This document shows positions 42,101 to 45,700 of a DNA stretch of 64,000 bases, in pieces (positions within the stretch are counted from its first letter, which is position 1; the number at the start of each line of letters is the position of its first letter). A program made the translations under genes and the position numbers. The stretch is from Anisus vortex (taxonomy: Eukaryota > Mollusca > Gastropoda > Planorbidae). The notes under the pieces are model-generated. The model searched no databases. It worked only from the letters and a program-made list of their open reading frames with translations, and was not told the origin of the DNA. The DNA lies in the NCBI GenBank assembly GCA_949126835.1, contig OX421495.1:3984011-4048010 (forward strand), written 5' to 3'.

Positions 42101-43152
42101 TATCTGCATGTAAGTGGACTCTCTTGGAGACTGAAAGATGAACTGTGTTTCGGCTCCTAGGACCATCAAAAACATACGTTTTCCGAAGGTCTTTAGCGAC
42201 CCCCGCAAAATGCTCATTCGACCCCCAAGGGGGTCGCGCCCTCCAGTTTGGGAACCGCTGATTTAGAGCCAGGTACATCCTGGAACAACTTTCAGACTCT
42301 GGTATTAATCCTGGCACTTTAAAAGAGATTGGAACCTGAGACCTTCAGAATAGCAGACTTGCATGCTGCCTCTAGAGTAATATCCCTTTATTGTAAAGTA
42401 TAAATGGAGTTATCTTTCTTTGATTCACTTTTTAAAAAAGACGGTCAAGCTGTTTTATTTTTTTTTCAAGAGTTTTCTCCCTTGTAAACATTGAATTTAT
42501 AAGCTGAAGGTTCAAATTCAGACATTACTTTACACTGTAGTAAAGTAGCCCGTTGGACCAAATTGATCAGGTTCACCAGTTTCTGTGACCACAGCATACT
42601 AGGGGATGTGTGGCCAGCACAATGCCCAGCCCCCTTTACTTTATCTGGGTAGACTCAGGGACACCCTCGAGTCCTGGGAAACAAAATTGTAGCCTTCACC
42701 AGGATTCGAACACAGGACCTTTGGTACGCCAGCTGAACGCACTGCCGCTCGGCCACCCCTTACACTGGTAAAAGGAATAAGCTGTTTGCAAATCTTTCAT
42801 GTCCTTTTGATTCTAAATCTCAATAAAAATACAATATTTATAAAATGATTAAAGAATTGATTTTGATAGTAAAAAGTTTAAGTATAAGATGCAATCAATC
42901 TGAGCTGTTTTCTTTGTGACGCATTTGACTTTTTTTTGTATTTGAATGTAATTCTTTGTAAATGCTCGTGTTTTTTTTATTCCACTTGTAAGGGTCAAGA
43001 GTTGAGTTGATTTAGCTCAAATTTGATATTTTTCTTTCAGCTCCCCATCCCTGATTCAGGAGCGAGGCCGAATGTCTTCCAGTTCCGCCCAAGCCATCCA
43101 CCAGTTTCTACATTACAAATTTGATCTACAGATGCTTCCTAACCCGAAGTAG
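2991..43152 (+). CDS. FANCM: FANCM, Fanconi anaemia group M DNA translocase (complete gene, 29 coding exons)
   Basis: Joined exons: 2991-3126, 3748-3953, 4264-4468, 5223-5395, 6472-6549, 6747-6905, 8130-8261, 9620-9846, 13188-13279, 20923-21089, 21509-21715, 23208-23445, 23815-23948, 24585-24729, 25454-28117, 28306-28386, 28670-28689, 28805-28880, 29284-29378, 30010-30157, 32348-32569, 33798-34831, 34994-35059, 35212-35326, 36377-36509, 38883-38962, 39184-39281, 39367-39461, 43041-43152. The sum is 7338 nt, exactly 2446 codons with stop; human FANCM is about 2050 residues. Walker A PTGLGKT (K130), DEAH (227-230), SATPG (258-262), motif [10 protein letters not shown] (570-577), MM2 core FDLGF (1332-1336), ERCC4-like nuclease (about 2222-2360) and HhH (about 2378-2445) appear in family order. 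The protein remodels stalled forks and anchors the FA core and BTR complexes. I chose the ATG at 2991 (G at -3); an in-frame ATG at 2964 has a weaker context. Confidence 0.95.
3127..3747 (+). other. FANCM intron 1
   Basis: No gene. Positions 3480-3560 resemble the body of the tRNA-derived SINE family found elsewhere here (CCCAGTCTAAGGG..CCTG), but the copy is decayed. Confidence 0.5.
3748..3953 (+). CDS. FANCM: FANCM exon 2
   Basis: Acceptor TTCTGCAG and donor CAG|GTATGA. The exon ends in the conserved [20 protein letters not shown], the Q-motif region just before the helicase core of the FANCM/Hef family. Confidence 0.93.
4264..4468 (+). CDS. FANCM: FANCM exon 3 (Walker A)
   Basis: Encodes [20 protein letters not shown] (motif I) and [12 protein letters not shown] (motif Ia), both nearly identical to vertebrate FANCM. 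Donor ACAG|GTAGGT, phase 1. Confidence 0.96.
4469..5222 (+). other. FANCM intron 3
   Basis: AT-rich sequence. Part of 4560-4800 resembles 7010-7270 in intron 6 (shared words ACTCAAGCCACT.., GAAGAATTTAAT.CTT, ..TATGTACAAT, AATGCAAAAGAA.. then TGCATACTAGAAA), so it is a dispersed repeat of unknown type. Nothing else recognised. Confidence 0.5.
5223..5395 (+). CDS. FANCM: FANCM exon 4 (DEAH box)
   Basis: Encodes [17 protein letters not shown] and motif [20 protein letters not shown]. Acceptor CCGCCAG, donor CAG|GTATGG, ends in phase 0. Confidence 0.96.
5411..5480 (-). mobile_element. LINE/SINE 3' tail fragment
   Basis: On the minus strand it reads GCGCAATAATCTTCTATAAA then GAAGGAGCATCTGTAAC. 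The same tail ends the LINE remnants at 31918-32166 and 60130-60590. Confidence 0.5.
5481..6471 (+). other. FANCM intron 4, remainder
   Basis: AT-rich. No gene or recognisable element seen. Confidence 0.5.
6472..6549 (+). CDS. FANCM: FANCM exon 5 (motif III)
   Basis: A 26-codon exon encoding [15 protein letters not shown], which carries helicase motif III SAT. Donor AAG|GTAGGC. Confidence 0.94.
6747..6905 (+). CDS. FANCM: FANCM exon 6
   Basis: 53 codons, with [20 protein letters not shown] and [18 protein letters not shown] characteristic of the family at the start of the helical insert. Acceptor TCTTCAG, donor CAA|GTGAGT. Confidence 0.95.
6906..8129 (+). other. FANCM intron 6
   Basis: Contains the second copy of the dispersed repeat also in intron 3 (about 7010-7270). 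Otherwise no recognisable feature. Confidence 0.45.
8130..8261 (+). CDS. FANCM: FANCM exon 7 (helical insert domain)
   Basis: 44 codons ([19 protein letters not shown]...). They align in position and character with the insert domain between the two RecA lobes. Donor CAG|GTAGAG. Confidence 0.88.
8262..9619 (+). other. FANCM intron 7
   Basis: A GC-richer patch at 8385-8660 and another at 9296-9500 stand out from AT-rich surroundings and may be decayed transposon pieces. I recognise no family. The rest is low-complexity TA-rich sequence. Confidence 0.4.
9620..9846 (+). CDS. FANCM: FANCM exon 8 (helical insert domain)
   Basis: Encodes [20 protein letters not shown] and a [13 protein letters not shown] segment that match the FANCM insert. 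Acceptor TTTTACAG, donor AAG|GTACTG, phase 2. Confidence 0.95.
9891..10290 (+). mobile_element. tRNA-like SINE (family C) copy 1, interrupted by an inverted-repeat insertion
   Basis: Shares AGTAGACT.TGTGTG, AATTTAAAGA.ACGTGACCT and a tRNA-like A box (TGGCTTAGTGGTTAACG) and B box (GGTTCTATT) with the copy at 10550-10740. A 230-bp inverted-repeat element separates its two halves. Confidence 0.6.
9951..10180. mobile_element. Inverted-repeat (MITE-like) element inside a SINE
   Basis: Arms of about 35 bp at 9953-9987 and 10142-10176 are near-perfect inverted copies (shared core CATTTCACAATCGCCTA), giving a hairpin with a 154-bp loop. The second SINE copy at 10550 lacks it. Confidence 0.7.
10550..10740 (+). 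mobile_element. tRNA-like SINE (family C) copy 2
   Basis: Uninterrupted relative of the copy at 9891, with A box TAGCAGAGTGATTAACA and a good B box GGGTTCGATTCCCC. Confidence 0.65.
10775..12385 (+). mobile_element. Decayed hAT-type element
   Basis: Begins near GTGTCTCAACCTTTTCGGCT, a hAT-like terminus. Positions 11840-12190 are clearly related to 63890-64000 and, reversed, to 38010-38240 inside the hAT element at 37211-38570. No transposase frame survives. The right part carries AACCGG-rich short inverted repeats (12295-12365) that may belong to a second element. Confidence 0.5.
12735..12835 (-). mobile_element. tRNA-derived SINE (family B) head
   Basis: On the minus strand it has an A-box-like CTGTGGTTAGTTCACCGGAC and a B-box-like GTTCTATTCC. 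The same head occurs at 22435-22540. Confidence 0.65.
12836..13187 (+). other. End of FANCM intron 8
   Basis: Contains an imperfect direct repeat (about 12940-13010 and 13080-13150, AGACGTTATGGTGCA.. / AAGTCATTATGGTGCA..). No gene. Confidence 0.45.
13188..13279 (+). CDS. FANCM: FANCM exon 9
   Basis: Encodes [20 protein letters not shown], the conserved helix before RecA lobe 2. Donor CAAA|GTATTT, phase 1. The next intron, 7.6 kb, holds the LTR element. Confidence 0.92.
13734..13737. repeat. Target-site duplication GTAG, left
   Basis: GTAG abuts the left LTR and recurs at 20637-20640 directly after the right LTR. Confidence 0.9.
13738..14413 (-). repeat. 3' LTR (left copy)
   Basis: 676 bp. 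Identical to the right copy apart from one T/C difference (position 13772 against 19995). Contains a short open frame present in both copies, with no sign of coding. Confidence 0.97.
14414..14424 (-). other. Polypurine tract
   Basis: On the element strand GGGTGGGGGCG directly precedes the 3' LTR, as expected for plus-strand priming. Confidence 0.75.
14425..15657 (-). other. Non-coding 3' internal region of the retrotransposon
   Basis: AT-rich. No long frame on either strand, and no envelope-like gene. Confidence 0.7.
15658..15713 (-). pseudogene. RNase H C-terminal remnant of the retrotransposon
   Basis: In a different frame from the main ORF, the element strand reads [14 protein letters not shown] then stop. 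ADNLSR is the typical end of gypsy RNase H (usually ADALSR). It begins where the RT frame breaks off, so an internal deletion joined the RT fingers to the RNase H end. Confidence 0.85.
15690..19541 (-). CDS. Gag-protease-integrase-partial RT polyprotein (1283 aa)
   Basis: Start ATG at 19541. Domains by residue: charged coiled-coil repeat of RIETEREN units (118-150), SCAN-like gag helical domain (about 170-335), CCHC zinc knuckle [14 protein letters not shown] (393-406), aspartic protease with DTGS (521-524), integrase zinc-binding module (H773, H780, C810, C813), integrase core with D844, D903 and E939 (D-D35-E) and [11 protein letters not shown], a linker, then only the first 90 or so residues of RT (about 1190-1283; [11 protein letters not shown] and [12 protein letters not shown]) before a premature stop. 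No YxDD box remains. The frame has no internal stops or shifts, which suggests recent activity of gag, protease and integrase. The antisense frames over it are shadows. Confidence 0.96.
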   Translation of the reverse strand: MASNISSEELNAMSFAELKELAESFGIEAGQTRPNRNRLTKEIMTCLNGQNAMNTGSVVEVGQNDINEGYVAPSGGEVIAHGDEVRNMSSRSSNNDEDEGLSENLKFQLAMKRMELERIRIETERENERIRIETERENERIRIESRERIEMARMNRPDHRRDSNGMDISAMKQHLPIFREEDVQDFFLLFERIAVDYQFPDDKMALLLRSTLNKGKALDVVLSLTPEEINDYEVIKDRVLKSYSLTPEKYRKLFRDRKKAYDQTHVDFLRQKEKMLEQWLRSQNVSEFDKLKNLILFEEFNDCIRVDIKTHISDRGVEDVHEAARLADNYAIIHASIKPYYADKPKVHKPEPKEASKPKETSENNNKNSGVNNNSNLVHFRKQTDVNKAKVVCFNCKKEGHMKKDCWILTKKQGAILHCARVQKDSKQTEEVCNTGSRNSKEMRPASPIVVESMVFENSLSKVKENSCTQSIMLSEGREEQMVPEVPEEDDLSDFRPFVYEGTVSTEVDVLSKKKIQILRDTGSAVSVILEGSVPLTDATSTGESVVLRGASMEAVEAPLHRIKLESDIFTGNIVVGVWRALPVKGVSMILGNDIMGGRVTVEPMVKVLETKMAEDKNLRPANERPTCALTRAMQKKKSVKTPATPCSATKDVFVYSEDTHANETVITETPDIDLSATFFAELTTGDATENDNILSPKQKLVKEQLNDEVIMQLRMKAVDEKTADAMAECFYMKDEVLMRKSKPLNSGTNEWDSIHQIVIPKCYRQDILRMAHDLPFAGHMGVRKTHHRILPYFYWPGLRRDVEQYCKTCHVCQMVGRPNQRIPVAPLQPIPAFDEPFSRILIDCVGPLPKTKAGFQYLLTVMCSSTRFPEAIPLRNIKTVKVVDALTNFFTRYGLPKTVQSDQGTNFTSNIFKQVMEQLGISHRLSSAYHPESQGALERFHQTLKSMLKKYCYENEKDWDKGVPYVLFAAREATQESLGFSPFELVYGHSVRGPLKLLHETWLTDSEPIGLLSYVDKFKNRLYHAFNHVKIHFPQMQERMRQNYDRKATARTFAPGDKVLVFLPLQNQPLSAKFSGPYEIESKLGEVNYLIKTPDRRQKQRVCHINLLKPYVSREKSKSREVPMISLARVPTDLSRIEYKFAESKLNNTDALKSLDTRLEHLPVEDKEKIIELVHENKSMFTNVPSRTHVIEHDVVLTNSARSIKQHPFDPIRPEHIKLDVKYMLEDDIGEKCDSKWSTPCVMVPKADHTLQFYRDLGKLSNLTKTDWYPISRIIDKIETRS
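19821..19960 (-). repeat. Tandem leader repeat of the retrotransposon (about 60 bp x 2.3)
   Basis: Units start at 19821, 19880 and 19939 and share CGAGA..NACCAAAT and AAAAGTAGAACTCAAAT. Each holds a version of the primer-binding motif; the one next to the LTR is the most complete. Confidence 0.8.
19940..19955 (-). other. Putative primer-binding site
   Basis: On the element strand TGGTGGTCTCGCCCGG begins 5 nt inside the 5' LTR. It would pair with a tRNA 3' end ...GACCACCA. The tRNA species was not identified. Confidence 0.55.
19961..20636 (-). repeat. 5' LTR (right copy)
   Basis: 676 bp with TG...CA ends, followed by the duplicated GTAG at 20637-20640. See the left copy. Confidence 0.97.
20923..21089 (+). 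CDS. FANCM: FANCM exon 10 (motif IV)
   Basis: Encodes [16 protein letters not shown] and [13 protein letters not shown] of RecA lobe 2. Acceptor CATTTTCAG, phase-matched to exon 9 across the retrotransposon-bearing intron. Confidence 0.95.
21282..21412 (+). mobile_element. tRNA-derived SINE (family A)
   Basis: Head GGTGGCCGTGCGGCAGCGCA with B box AGATTCAAATTC. The body GCAGTGGCCACAGAAATTGG then TGAAC.. is shared, reversed, with 42535-42765. Confidence 0.7.
21509..21715 (+). CDS. FANCM: FANCM exon 11 (motifs V and VI)
   Basis: Encodes [19 protein letters not shown] (motif V) and [18 protein letters not shown] (motif VI with arginine fingers). Donor CGG|GTGAGA. Confidence 0.96.
22140..22540. 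mobile_element. Two family-B SINE copies in inverted arrangement
   Basis: Arms at 22216-22261 and 22367-22412 are inverted copies at about 90%, and similarity continues outward to CCTGCAGG. The right copy (minus) has the full tRNA-like head (TAGTTCACCGGACTGT, GGGTTCTATCCC). The left copy (plus) is 5'-truncated. Confidence 0.65.
22541..23207 (+). other. Rest of FANCM intron 11
   Basis: Another tRNA-like B box (GTGTTCGAGCC at 22663) with a SINE-A-like body to about 22760. The rest is AT-rich. A GC-richer stretch at 23041-23160 is unassigned. Confidence 0.4.
23208..23445 (+). CDS. FANCM: FANCM exon 12
   Basis: Encodes [16 protein letters not shown] at the end of the helicase core, then a basic tail with the PCNA-box-like [11 protein letters not shown] at 23403-23435. 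Donor TGTG|GTAAAA, phase 1. Confidence 0.93.
23815..23948 (+). CDS. FANCM: FANCM exon 13 (MHF-binding region)
   Basis: Encodes [17 protein letters not shown]..., resembling the segment after the helicase that binds the MHF1/MHF2 histone-fold dimer. Its donor CAG|GTAAAT is also the first copy of a 30-bp tandem repeat. Confidence 0.85.
23949..24450 (+). repeat. 30-bp minisatellite starting at a splice donor (about 16-17 copies)
   Basis: Units GTAAATAGTTAACTCTTTAG + TTAGTTTTCT repeat head to tail with few variants (TTTA for TTAA; AAAT for GTTA). The first GTAAAT is the donor of exon 13. Confidence 0.95.
24585..24729 (+). CDS. FANCM: FANCM exon 14 (MHF-binding region)
   Basis: Encodes [20 protein letters not shown] followed by [15 protein letters not shown], comparable to the LSEWRLWQ segment of vertebrate FANCM. 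Donor CAGC|GTAAGT, phase 1. Confidence 0.85.
25150..25430 (+). repeat. Degenerate tandem repeat (about 34 bp x 7)
   Basis: Units of CACAGTCTATTGATTTCAAT + GTGTACATGTATG lie just upstream of exon 15. They keep a frame open that is not part of the gene. Confidence 0.85.
25454..28117 (+). CDS. FANCM: FANCM exon 15, large central exon (MM2 RMI-binding motif)
   Basis: This 2664-bp exon encodes a mostly disordered, Ser/Asp/Glu-rich linker of 888 residues, as vertebrate FANCM has a giant central exon. [17 protein letters not shown] at 27148-27198 matches MM2, the motif that docks on the RMI1-RMI2 core of the BLM dissolvasome. Near the exon start are two PCNA-box-like strings (QSSIVSFL at 25531, ESKIKKFFK at 25723) and a SUMO-interaction-like [10 protein letters not shown] at 25621. 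The C-terminal end is basic ([16 protein letters not shown]). No MM1 motif was recognised. Acceptor TCCCTAG, donor GACG|GTAAGC, phase 1. Confidence 0.93.
28306..28386 (+). CDS. FANCM: FANCM exon 16
   Basis: Encodes [20 protein letters not shown]; vertebrate FANCM has a similar ESEDDEIFRRK-type segment. Acceptor AAACAG, donor AAGG|GTATGT. Confidence 0.85.
28670..28689 (+). CDS. FANCM: FANCM exon 17 (20-bp microexon)
   Basis: Acceptor TTTTTTCTACAG and donor CAG|GTAAGT flank only 20 bases (GEKNKVQ). Phases agree on both sides. Because 20 is not a multiple of 3, skipping it would shift the frame. Confidence 0.72.
28805..28880 (+). CDS. FANCM: FANCM exon 18
   Basis: Encodes [18 protein letters not shown], a hydrophobic core followed by an acidic run typical of SUMO-interaction motifs. 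Donor GAAG|GTAAGT. Confidence 0.82.
29284..29378 (+). CDS. FANCM: FANCM exon 19
   Basis: Basic segment ([15 protein letters not shown]...). Acceptor GAACAG, donor AAG|GTACTA. An alternative donor GCAG|GTCAAA lies inside it. Confidence 0.7.
29379..30009 (+). other. FANCM intron 19 with a 36-bp triplication
   Basis: At 29775-29895 GCCCATGTTTGCCTGCCATA + TTATGCTTGATAGATT occurs three times. Nothing else recognised. Confidence 0.8.
30010..30157 (+). CDS. FANCM: FANCM exon 20
   Basis: Encodes [20 protein letters not shown] and [15 protein letters not shown], like the ARKFLDDEAELSEEDAE region of vertebrate FANCM. Acceptor CCTTGGCAG after a pyrimidine tract. The only fitting donor is a GC site, CAG|GCAAGT. 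Confidence 0.85.
30262..31602 (-). mobile_element. 5'-truncated L2/CR1-like LINE
   Basis: Minus-strand insertion in FANCM intron 20 with a candidate 7-bp duplication TTCTATT (30255-30261 and 31603-31609). The 3' end has GCGCATAGAACTGATTGCGG, GCGCTATATAAG and an ATT microsatellite tail, typical of L2/CR1-type elements. Confidence 0.9.
30399..31602 (-). pseudogene. Partial reverse transcriptase of the LINE
   Basis: An open frame of about 400 codons entering at the truncation point: [18 protein letters not shown] (motif A), [14 protein letters not shown] (motif B), [10 protein letters not shown] (catalytic FADD), then the conserved C-terminal part ([28 protein letters not shown]). Endonuclease and RT N-terminus are missing. 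No internal stop, so the insertion is young. Confidence 0.94.
31610..32347 (+). mobile_element. Intron 20 remainder with LINE 3'-end remnant (31918-32166)
   Basis: Positions 31918-32166 resemble 60280-60590: decayed RT C-terminus (SFFLDG..NGLPEL-like), then a tail with AGAGTAATCTTCAGTATAGA and AGGAGTATCTGTAAC. The rest is AT-rich. Confidence 0.55.
32348..32569 (+). CDS. FANCM: FANCM exon 21
   Basis: Encodes [20 protein letters not shown] and [12 protein letters not shown], both conserved in FANCM. An in-frame TGA at 32341 forces the acceptor to AAAAG ending at 32347, 9 nt beyond a standard ACAG acceptor. Donor ATAG|GTCAGT. Confidence 0.83.
32570..33797 (+). other. FANCM intron 21 with a SINE
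   Basis: A SINE-A-like copy lies at 32945-33200 (GTGGCAGCAGCG head, AGGTTCAAATCC B box, body with TAACCCAATCTAGAGAGTGT). A short TA microsatellite is at 33543-33566. No gene. Confidence 0.6.
33798..34831 (+). CDS. FANCM: FANCM exon 22
   Basis: A 1034-bp exon for another disordered linker, starting with [20 protein letters not shown] and carrying acidic [12 protein letters not shown] at 34225-34260. A charged helix, [20 protein letters not shown], lies near the end. Donor AATA|GTAAGT, phase 0. Confidence 0.88.
34994..35059 (+). CDS. FANCM: FANCM exon 23 (start of ERCC4-type nuclease domain)
   Basis: 22 codons encoding [14 protein letters not shown]. The VDSRE string keeps the first acidic motif of XPF/Hef-type nucleases. 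Confidence 0.92.
35212..35326 (+). CDS. FANCM: FANCM exon 24 (nuclease domain)
   Basis: Encodes [17 protein letters not shown] where active family members have GDxxxx...ERKxxxD. The ERK-D signature is absent. Donor TCAG|GTAAGC. Confidence 0.9.
35415..35512 (+). pseudogene. LINE reverse-transcriptase fragment
   Basis: Reads [20 protein letters not shown] then KTSEY, a typical segment near the C-terminus of non-LTR RTs (IQKRAARFI type). No other part is present. Confidence 0.6.
35519..36122 (+). repeat. 22-bp minisatellite (about 27 copies)
   Basis: Unit CACAATAGTATAATAAATTG + CT, almost invariant. One unit has a TAATAG insertion near 35810 and the last ones are variant. It lies in intron 24 directly after the LINE fragment. 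Confidence 0.97.
36377..36509 (+). CDS. FANCM: FANCM exon 25 (nuclease domain)
   Basis: Encodes [20 protein letters not shown] followed by [12 protein letters not shown], the helix and beta strand where XPF-family proteins have VLLIE. Phase 2 end. Confidence 0.9.
36600..36915 (-). mobile_element. SINE-A copy hosting a 187-bp hAT element
   Basis: Flanks join as GATGGGATTGCTTGGCC / TACAATACTTTACCCAACCA, matching SINE bodies at 42600 and 59525. The copy is interrupted by the element at 36635-36821. Confidence 0.6.
36635..36821. mobile_element. Miniature hAT element with 8-bp target duplication
   Basis: Ends CAGGTGTCGGCAACC / GCTGACCCATG, flanked by GCCTATAC on both sides (36627-36634, 36822-36829). 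Its ends and sub-terminal sequence (AACAGTGTGCCA, GCGTGCCAACAGCCTAAAAG) match the larger element at 37211. Confidence 0.85.
36945..37052 (+). repeat. 24-bp tandem repeat (4.5 copies)
   Basis: TTTGTACCTAATAATGACAA + CACT repeated without change. Confidence 0.93.
37211..38570. mobile_element. Non-autonomous hAT element (1360 bp)
   Basis: Terminal inverted repeats CAGGGGTTGGCAACCTTTTG and ..AGGTTGCCAACCCCTG are flanked by CTATAAGG / CTATGAGG (8 bp, one mismatch). No transposase frame. Internal 38380-38460 holds a short direct repeat (CATTCAGAAACATCGGCTTC). Positions 38010-38470 recur, reversed, at 63720-64000 and partly at 11840-12190. An L2-type tail-like string lies at 37405-37435. Confidence 0.88.
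38883..38962 (+). CDS. FANCM: FANCM exon 26 (nuclease domain)
   Basis: Encodes [20 protein letters not shown] followed by FTDSN, like RRTKSYDSLLTTLI in vertebrates. The end of the exon and its donor ATG|GTGAGT are duplicated in tandem in the intron. Confidence 0.9.
38946..39151 (+). repeat. 103-bp tandem duplication of the exon 26 end and donor
   Basis: Copies 38946-39048 and 39049-39151 are about 87% alike. The second repeats the last 14 exon bases and GTGAGT. Confidence 0.88.
39184..39281 (+). CDS. FANCM: FANCM exon 27
   Basis: Encodes [20 protein letters not shown]; vertebrates have QEETADLLKELSLVEQRK. Acceptor TTCCCCCAG, donor GAG|GTAGAG. Confidence 0.92.
39367..39461 (+). CDS. FANCM: FANCM exon 28 (HhH)
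   Basis: Encodes [20 protein letters not shown], the first helix-hairpin-helix with the hydrophobic/Pro-Gly hairpin. Donor ACAG|GTACAA, phase 2. Confidence 0.92.
39850..42365 (-). mobile_element. SINE-A copy split by a hAT insertion
   Basis: 39850-39949 and 42269-42365 join into one SINE-A body (CAGCACAATGCCCATCATCT.., CAGGTACATCCTGGAACAAC, reversed B box GGAACCTGAGACCTTC). Confidence 0.7.
39950..42260. mobile_element. Non-autonomous hAT element (2311 bp) with perfect 8-bp duplication
   Basis: Ends CAGTGGTTCCCAAACTTTTT / CCAGTTTGGGAACCGCTG with sub-terminal GCGACCCC / GGGGTCGC, flanked by ATTTAGAG on both sides (39942-39949, 42261-42268). The longest internal frames are under 75 codons and resemble no transposase. 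Confidence 0.92.
42535..42765 (-). mobile_element. tRNA-derived SINE (family A), well preserved
   Basis: Minus-strand head GGTGGCCGAGCGGCAGTGCG with B box GTGTTCGAATCC, then the body with GTCTACCCAGAT and TGGCCACACATCCCCTAG. Best-preserved copy of this family in the window. Confidence 0.8.
43041..43152 (+). CDS. FANCM: FANCM exon 29 (HhH and C-terminus)
   Basis: Encodes the second HhH half and ends [10 protein letters not shown] then TAG, like the FDIQMLPND ending of vertebrate FANCM. It sits 3.6 kb from exon 28 because of the hAT and SINE insertions. Confidence 0.95.
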
Positions 43153-43209
43153 CGTCACAAACAATTCGGTGAATCTTTGTTTCATGTTAATAAGACAAGA
43201 GGAAGTGCC

Positions 43210-43215
43210 AATAAA
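43210..43215 (+). terminator. Poly(A) signal of FANCM
   Basis: A canonical AATAAA lies 57 nt after the FANCM stop codon, which implies a short 3' UTR. Confidence 0.6.
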
Positions 43216-43515
43216 TTCCTTAAAATTTTCAGTTTTGTTCTTACATCATTTATTGACTATTTTGTTCTCACATCCCTGATTGACTACTTTGTTCTTTCTA
43301 ATGAAGCTGTTCCAATGTGGCAGTGATTCTTTTTATGGACACCCTGAGTAAATCACTCAGGTGACCAATAGCACTTGTGAGGTTTTAAAAGGATTGGACA
43401 TTTTTTTTAATTTCTGGAGAACAGAATTTGTTCTTCTAAATTTGTGAGGGAAAAGAACATTACTTTGGTAAAGCTTGTGAATTGTGCAATAATTTATAAT
43501 AACACATGTCATTTT

Positions 43516-43546
<31 letters not shown>

Positions 43547-44039
43547 CCAAGACTTGTACATTGCTGATAAGCCCAAAACACAATTAAAAAACCCTTATAA
43601 AAGTACAAAGAGTATCCTAAATTGTGGTGCTGGTTGGCAAAATAAATCAATGTAGGGATGACAGGGCTTTCAATAAAGCATTTTTGAATGAAATTTTTGA
43701 ATTTATATTTAAATTAAACATCATTTACTTAAACAACAAAAACAAATAATTCAACCAGCTTAGCTTAAAGGCTAATTAAAGAGTTTTTCGCTAAAATAAG
43801 TTAATAAAATAGCATTAAAATTAGTTGTTCAAATTTTAAGATTACAAAAAAGGTATTTATATTTTTTATTTTTAGAAGTCATTTGAACTGACCAGATATC
43901 AAAGATATCAAATTGCTGAGGTATACAAAAATGGGAAATGTAGATAAACATGTATGTGAACGAGGTTAACATATCAGACTGATGGGTTTCCCAACAGTAC
44001 ATTATGTCACTGACATACTGGCAACCTGCGTTACTTTAA

Positions 44040-44300
44040 AGTTGTGTAGAATATTTGTTATAAATGAGTTTATTAGCATTCTGATACTGAATAAATACCG
44101 GTATATTAAAATATTTTGTATAAATGAGTTCTTTAGCATTCTGATACTGAATAAATACCGGTATATTAAAATATTTTGTATAAATGAGTTTATTAGCATT
44201 CTGATACTGAATAAATACTGGTATATTAAAATATTTTGTATAAATGAGTTCATTAGCATTCTGATACTGAATAAATACCGGTATATTAAAATATTTTGCT
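44040..44300 (+). repeat. 60-bp tandem repeat (4.3 copies)
   Basis: Units TTTTGTATAAATGAGTTTAT + TAGCATTCTGATACTGAATA + AATACCGGTATATTAAAATA. The unit length is a multiple of 3 and stays open on both strands. Nothing else suggests coding. Confidence 0.95.
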
Positions 44301-45700
44301 TGTTTGATAAACATTTCTGGTCTTTAAAGTACAGATGCCATTTAGCAAGCCAAGAGAAATAACTCCAATTAAAATTATCAACCAATAATTTTGTTAAAAT
44401 CTGACTATTTAAAAAAGAATGTATATTTTACAAGTGGTACAAAACAAGATGGTCCAAGATTGAATGGATCAATTTATTTCAAACTGCATTAAGTAACATT
44501 GAAACTGAGGCTACAGTATGTATGTCAACACAAGGCTTATAATGGAATGTACATCTCAAGAAGCACAGCCATCTAAGTAGATTAGCAAAAGGTGTATCTA
44601 TTGAAACCAGGACATAAAAAAAAAGTTTCCTTTATCTCCTGGTGTAGTAAAAAAACAAAAACAACTTAGATGTTTTCTAAAATTCTAGCATAAATAAGAA
44701 ATGAAAAAAGTCAACTCACTATCCCACACCAAGTTTCAACTTATTCATGCAAATATGTGTTTATAGTTTTACATTTCTCATAAAGCTGCCAACTAAGGTT
44801 TACATATATGAAGTTATTGTACTCGTCTCCTTTATATTGCATGCTATGTTTGAAGTGGTGCAGATGGTCAATGTTACGGGTTGGCGTTTTGTTTCTGAAA
44901 GAAAGATTTTGGCATGAAAAAAAAAAAAAATACATAATTTTTTAGAAATATTTATGGTGAATTCATGTTTACTACCAATATTACTGAACTTAGTAAATTT
45001 TAGAACCAAAGGTAATATTTGATTTAAAAAATATAATTTAAAAAAAAGAAGTAAAATTTTAAAGCTTGACAGTAAAATTATTTTTCTTATAATGAAATTA
45101 GACCAAAATGAAAAAATTGAAAACAAAACTTTCTATAGCTAGATCTAAAAAAAATAAATTTAAAGACAATTTTAACTTTCAATACATAGAAAATACTAAA
45201 CGTAATATAATATTACAAATACCTCTGTTTATGAAAAAAAAAGTTTTAACTAAAAAAATGCATAAAAAAAGGTGTAAAAAAAAAGTTACGTATACAATTT
45301 CTCAAAATATGTTTACAGACCTTTAAGAAACAGAATGATGAATATGATGGAATATATTGTTGCTAAAGAAATGTAACAAAATATAAAGAACCTTGAGAAA
45401 GTGTATGATATCTGCATCTAGTTTATATTTATATACATATATTTATAAATAGGTGTGTGATATCTTTCATAAGTTTTATATTTAAAAAAATAGTATTGCA
45501 ATTTTAATACGGAATAAAATAAAAATCAATAATAAGTGGCGCCTTCAGACGAAAAAATATAATTTATTCATTTTTATTTTAAAAATCTTAGTACATTATT
45601 TATAAATCAATTTTATTGTGAACAGTAGAAGACTTAAGGTAATTTGAAGATTGAAGGTATGCTAGAAATGTTTTAAAATGGATTTAAAAACAATTGAAAT

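Noticed and set aside
42690..42765. tRNA gene candidate with good A and B boxes
   Set aside because: The tRNA-like part continues into a body repeated elsewhere in the window, so it is a SINE head. Same reasoning for 10630-10720, 22470-22530 and 12760-12830.
43982..44385. Overlapping frames of 126 and 127 codons on both strands
   Set aside because: They are produced by the 60-bp tandem repeat; kept only as a low-interest observation.
45108..45326. A 72-codon Lys-rich frame in very AT-rich DNA
   Set aside because: Composition alone (poly-A runs) explains the Lys content. No splice context, no homologue recognised and no supporting signals.
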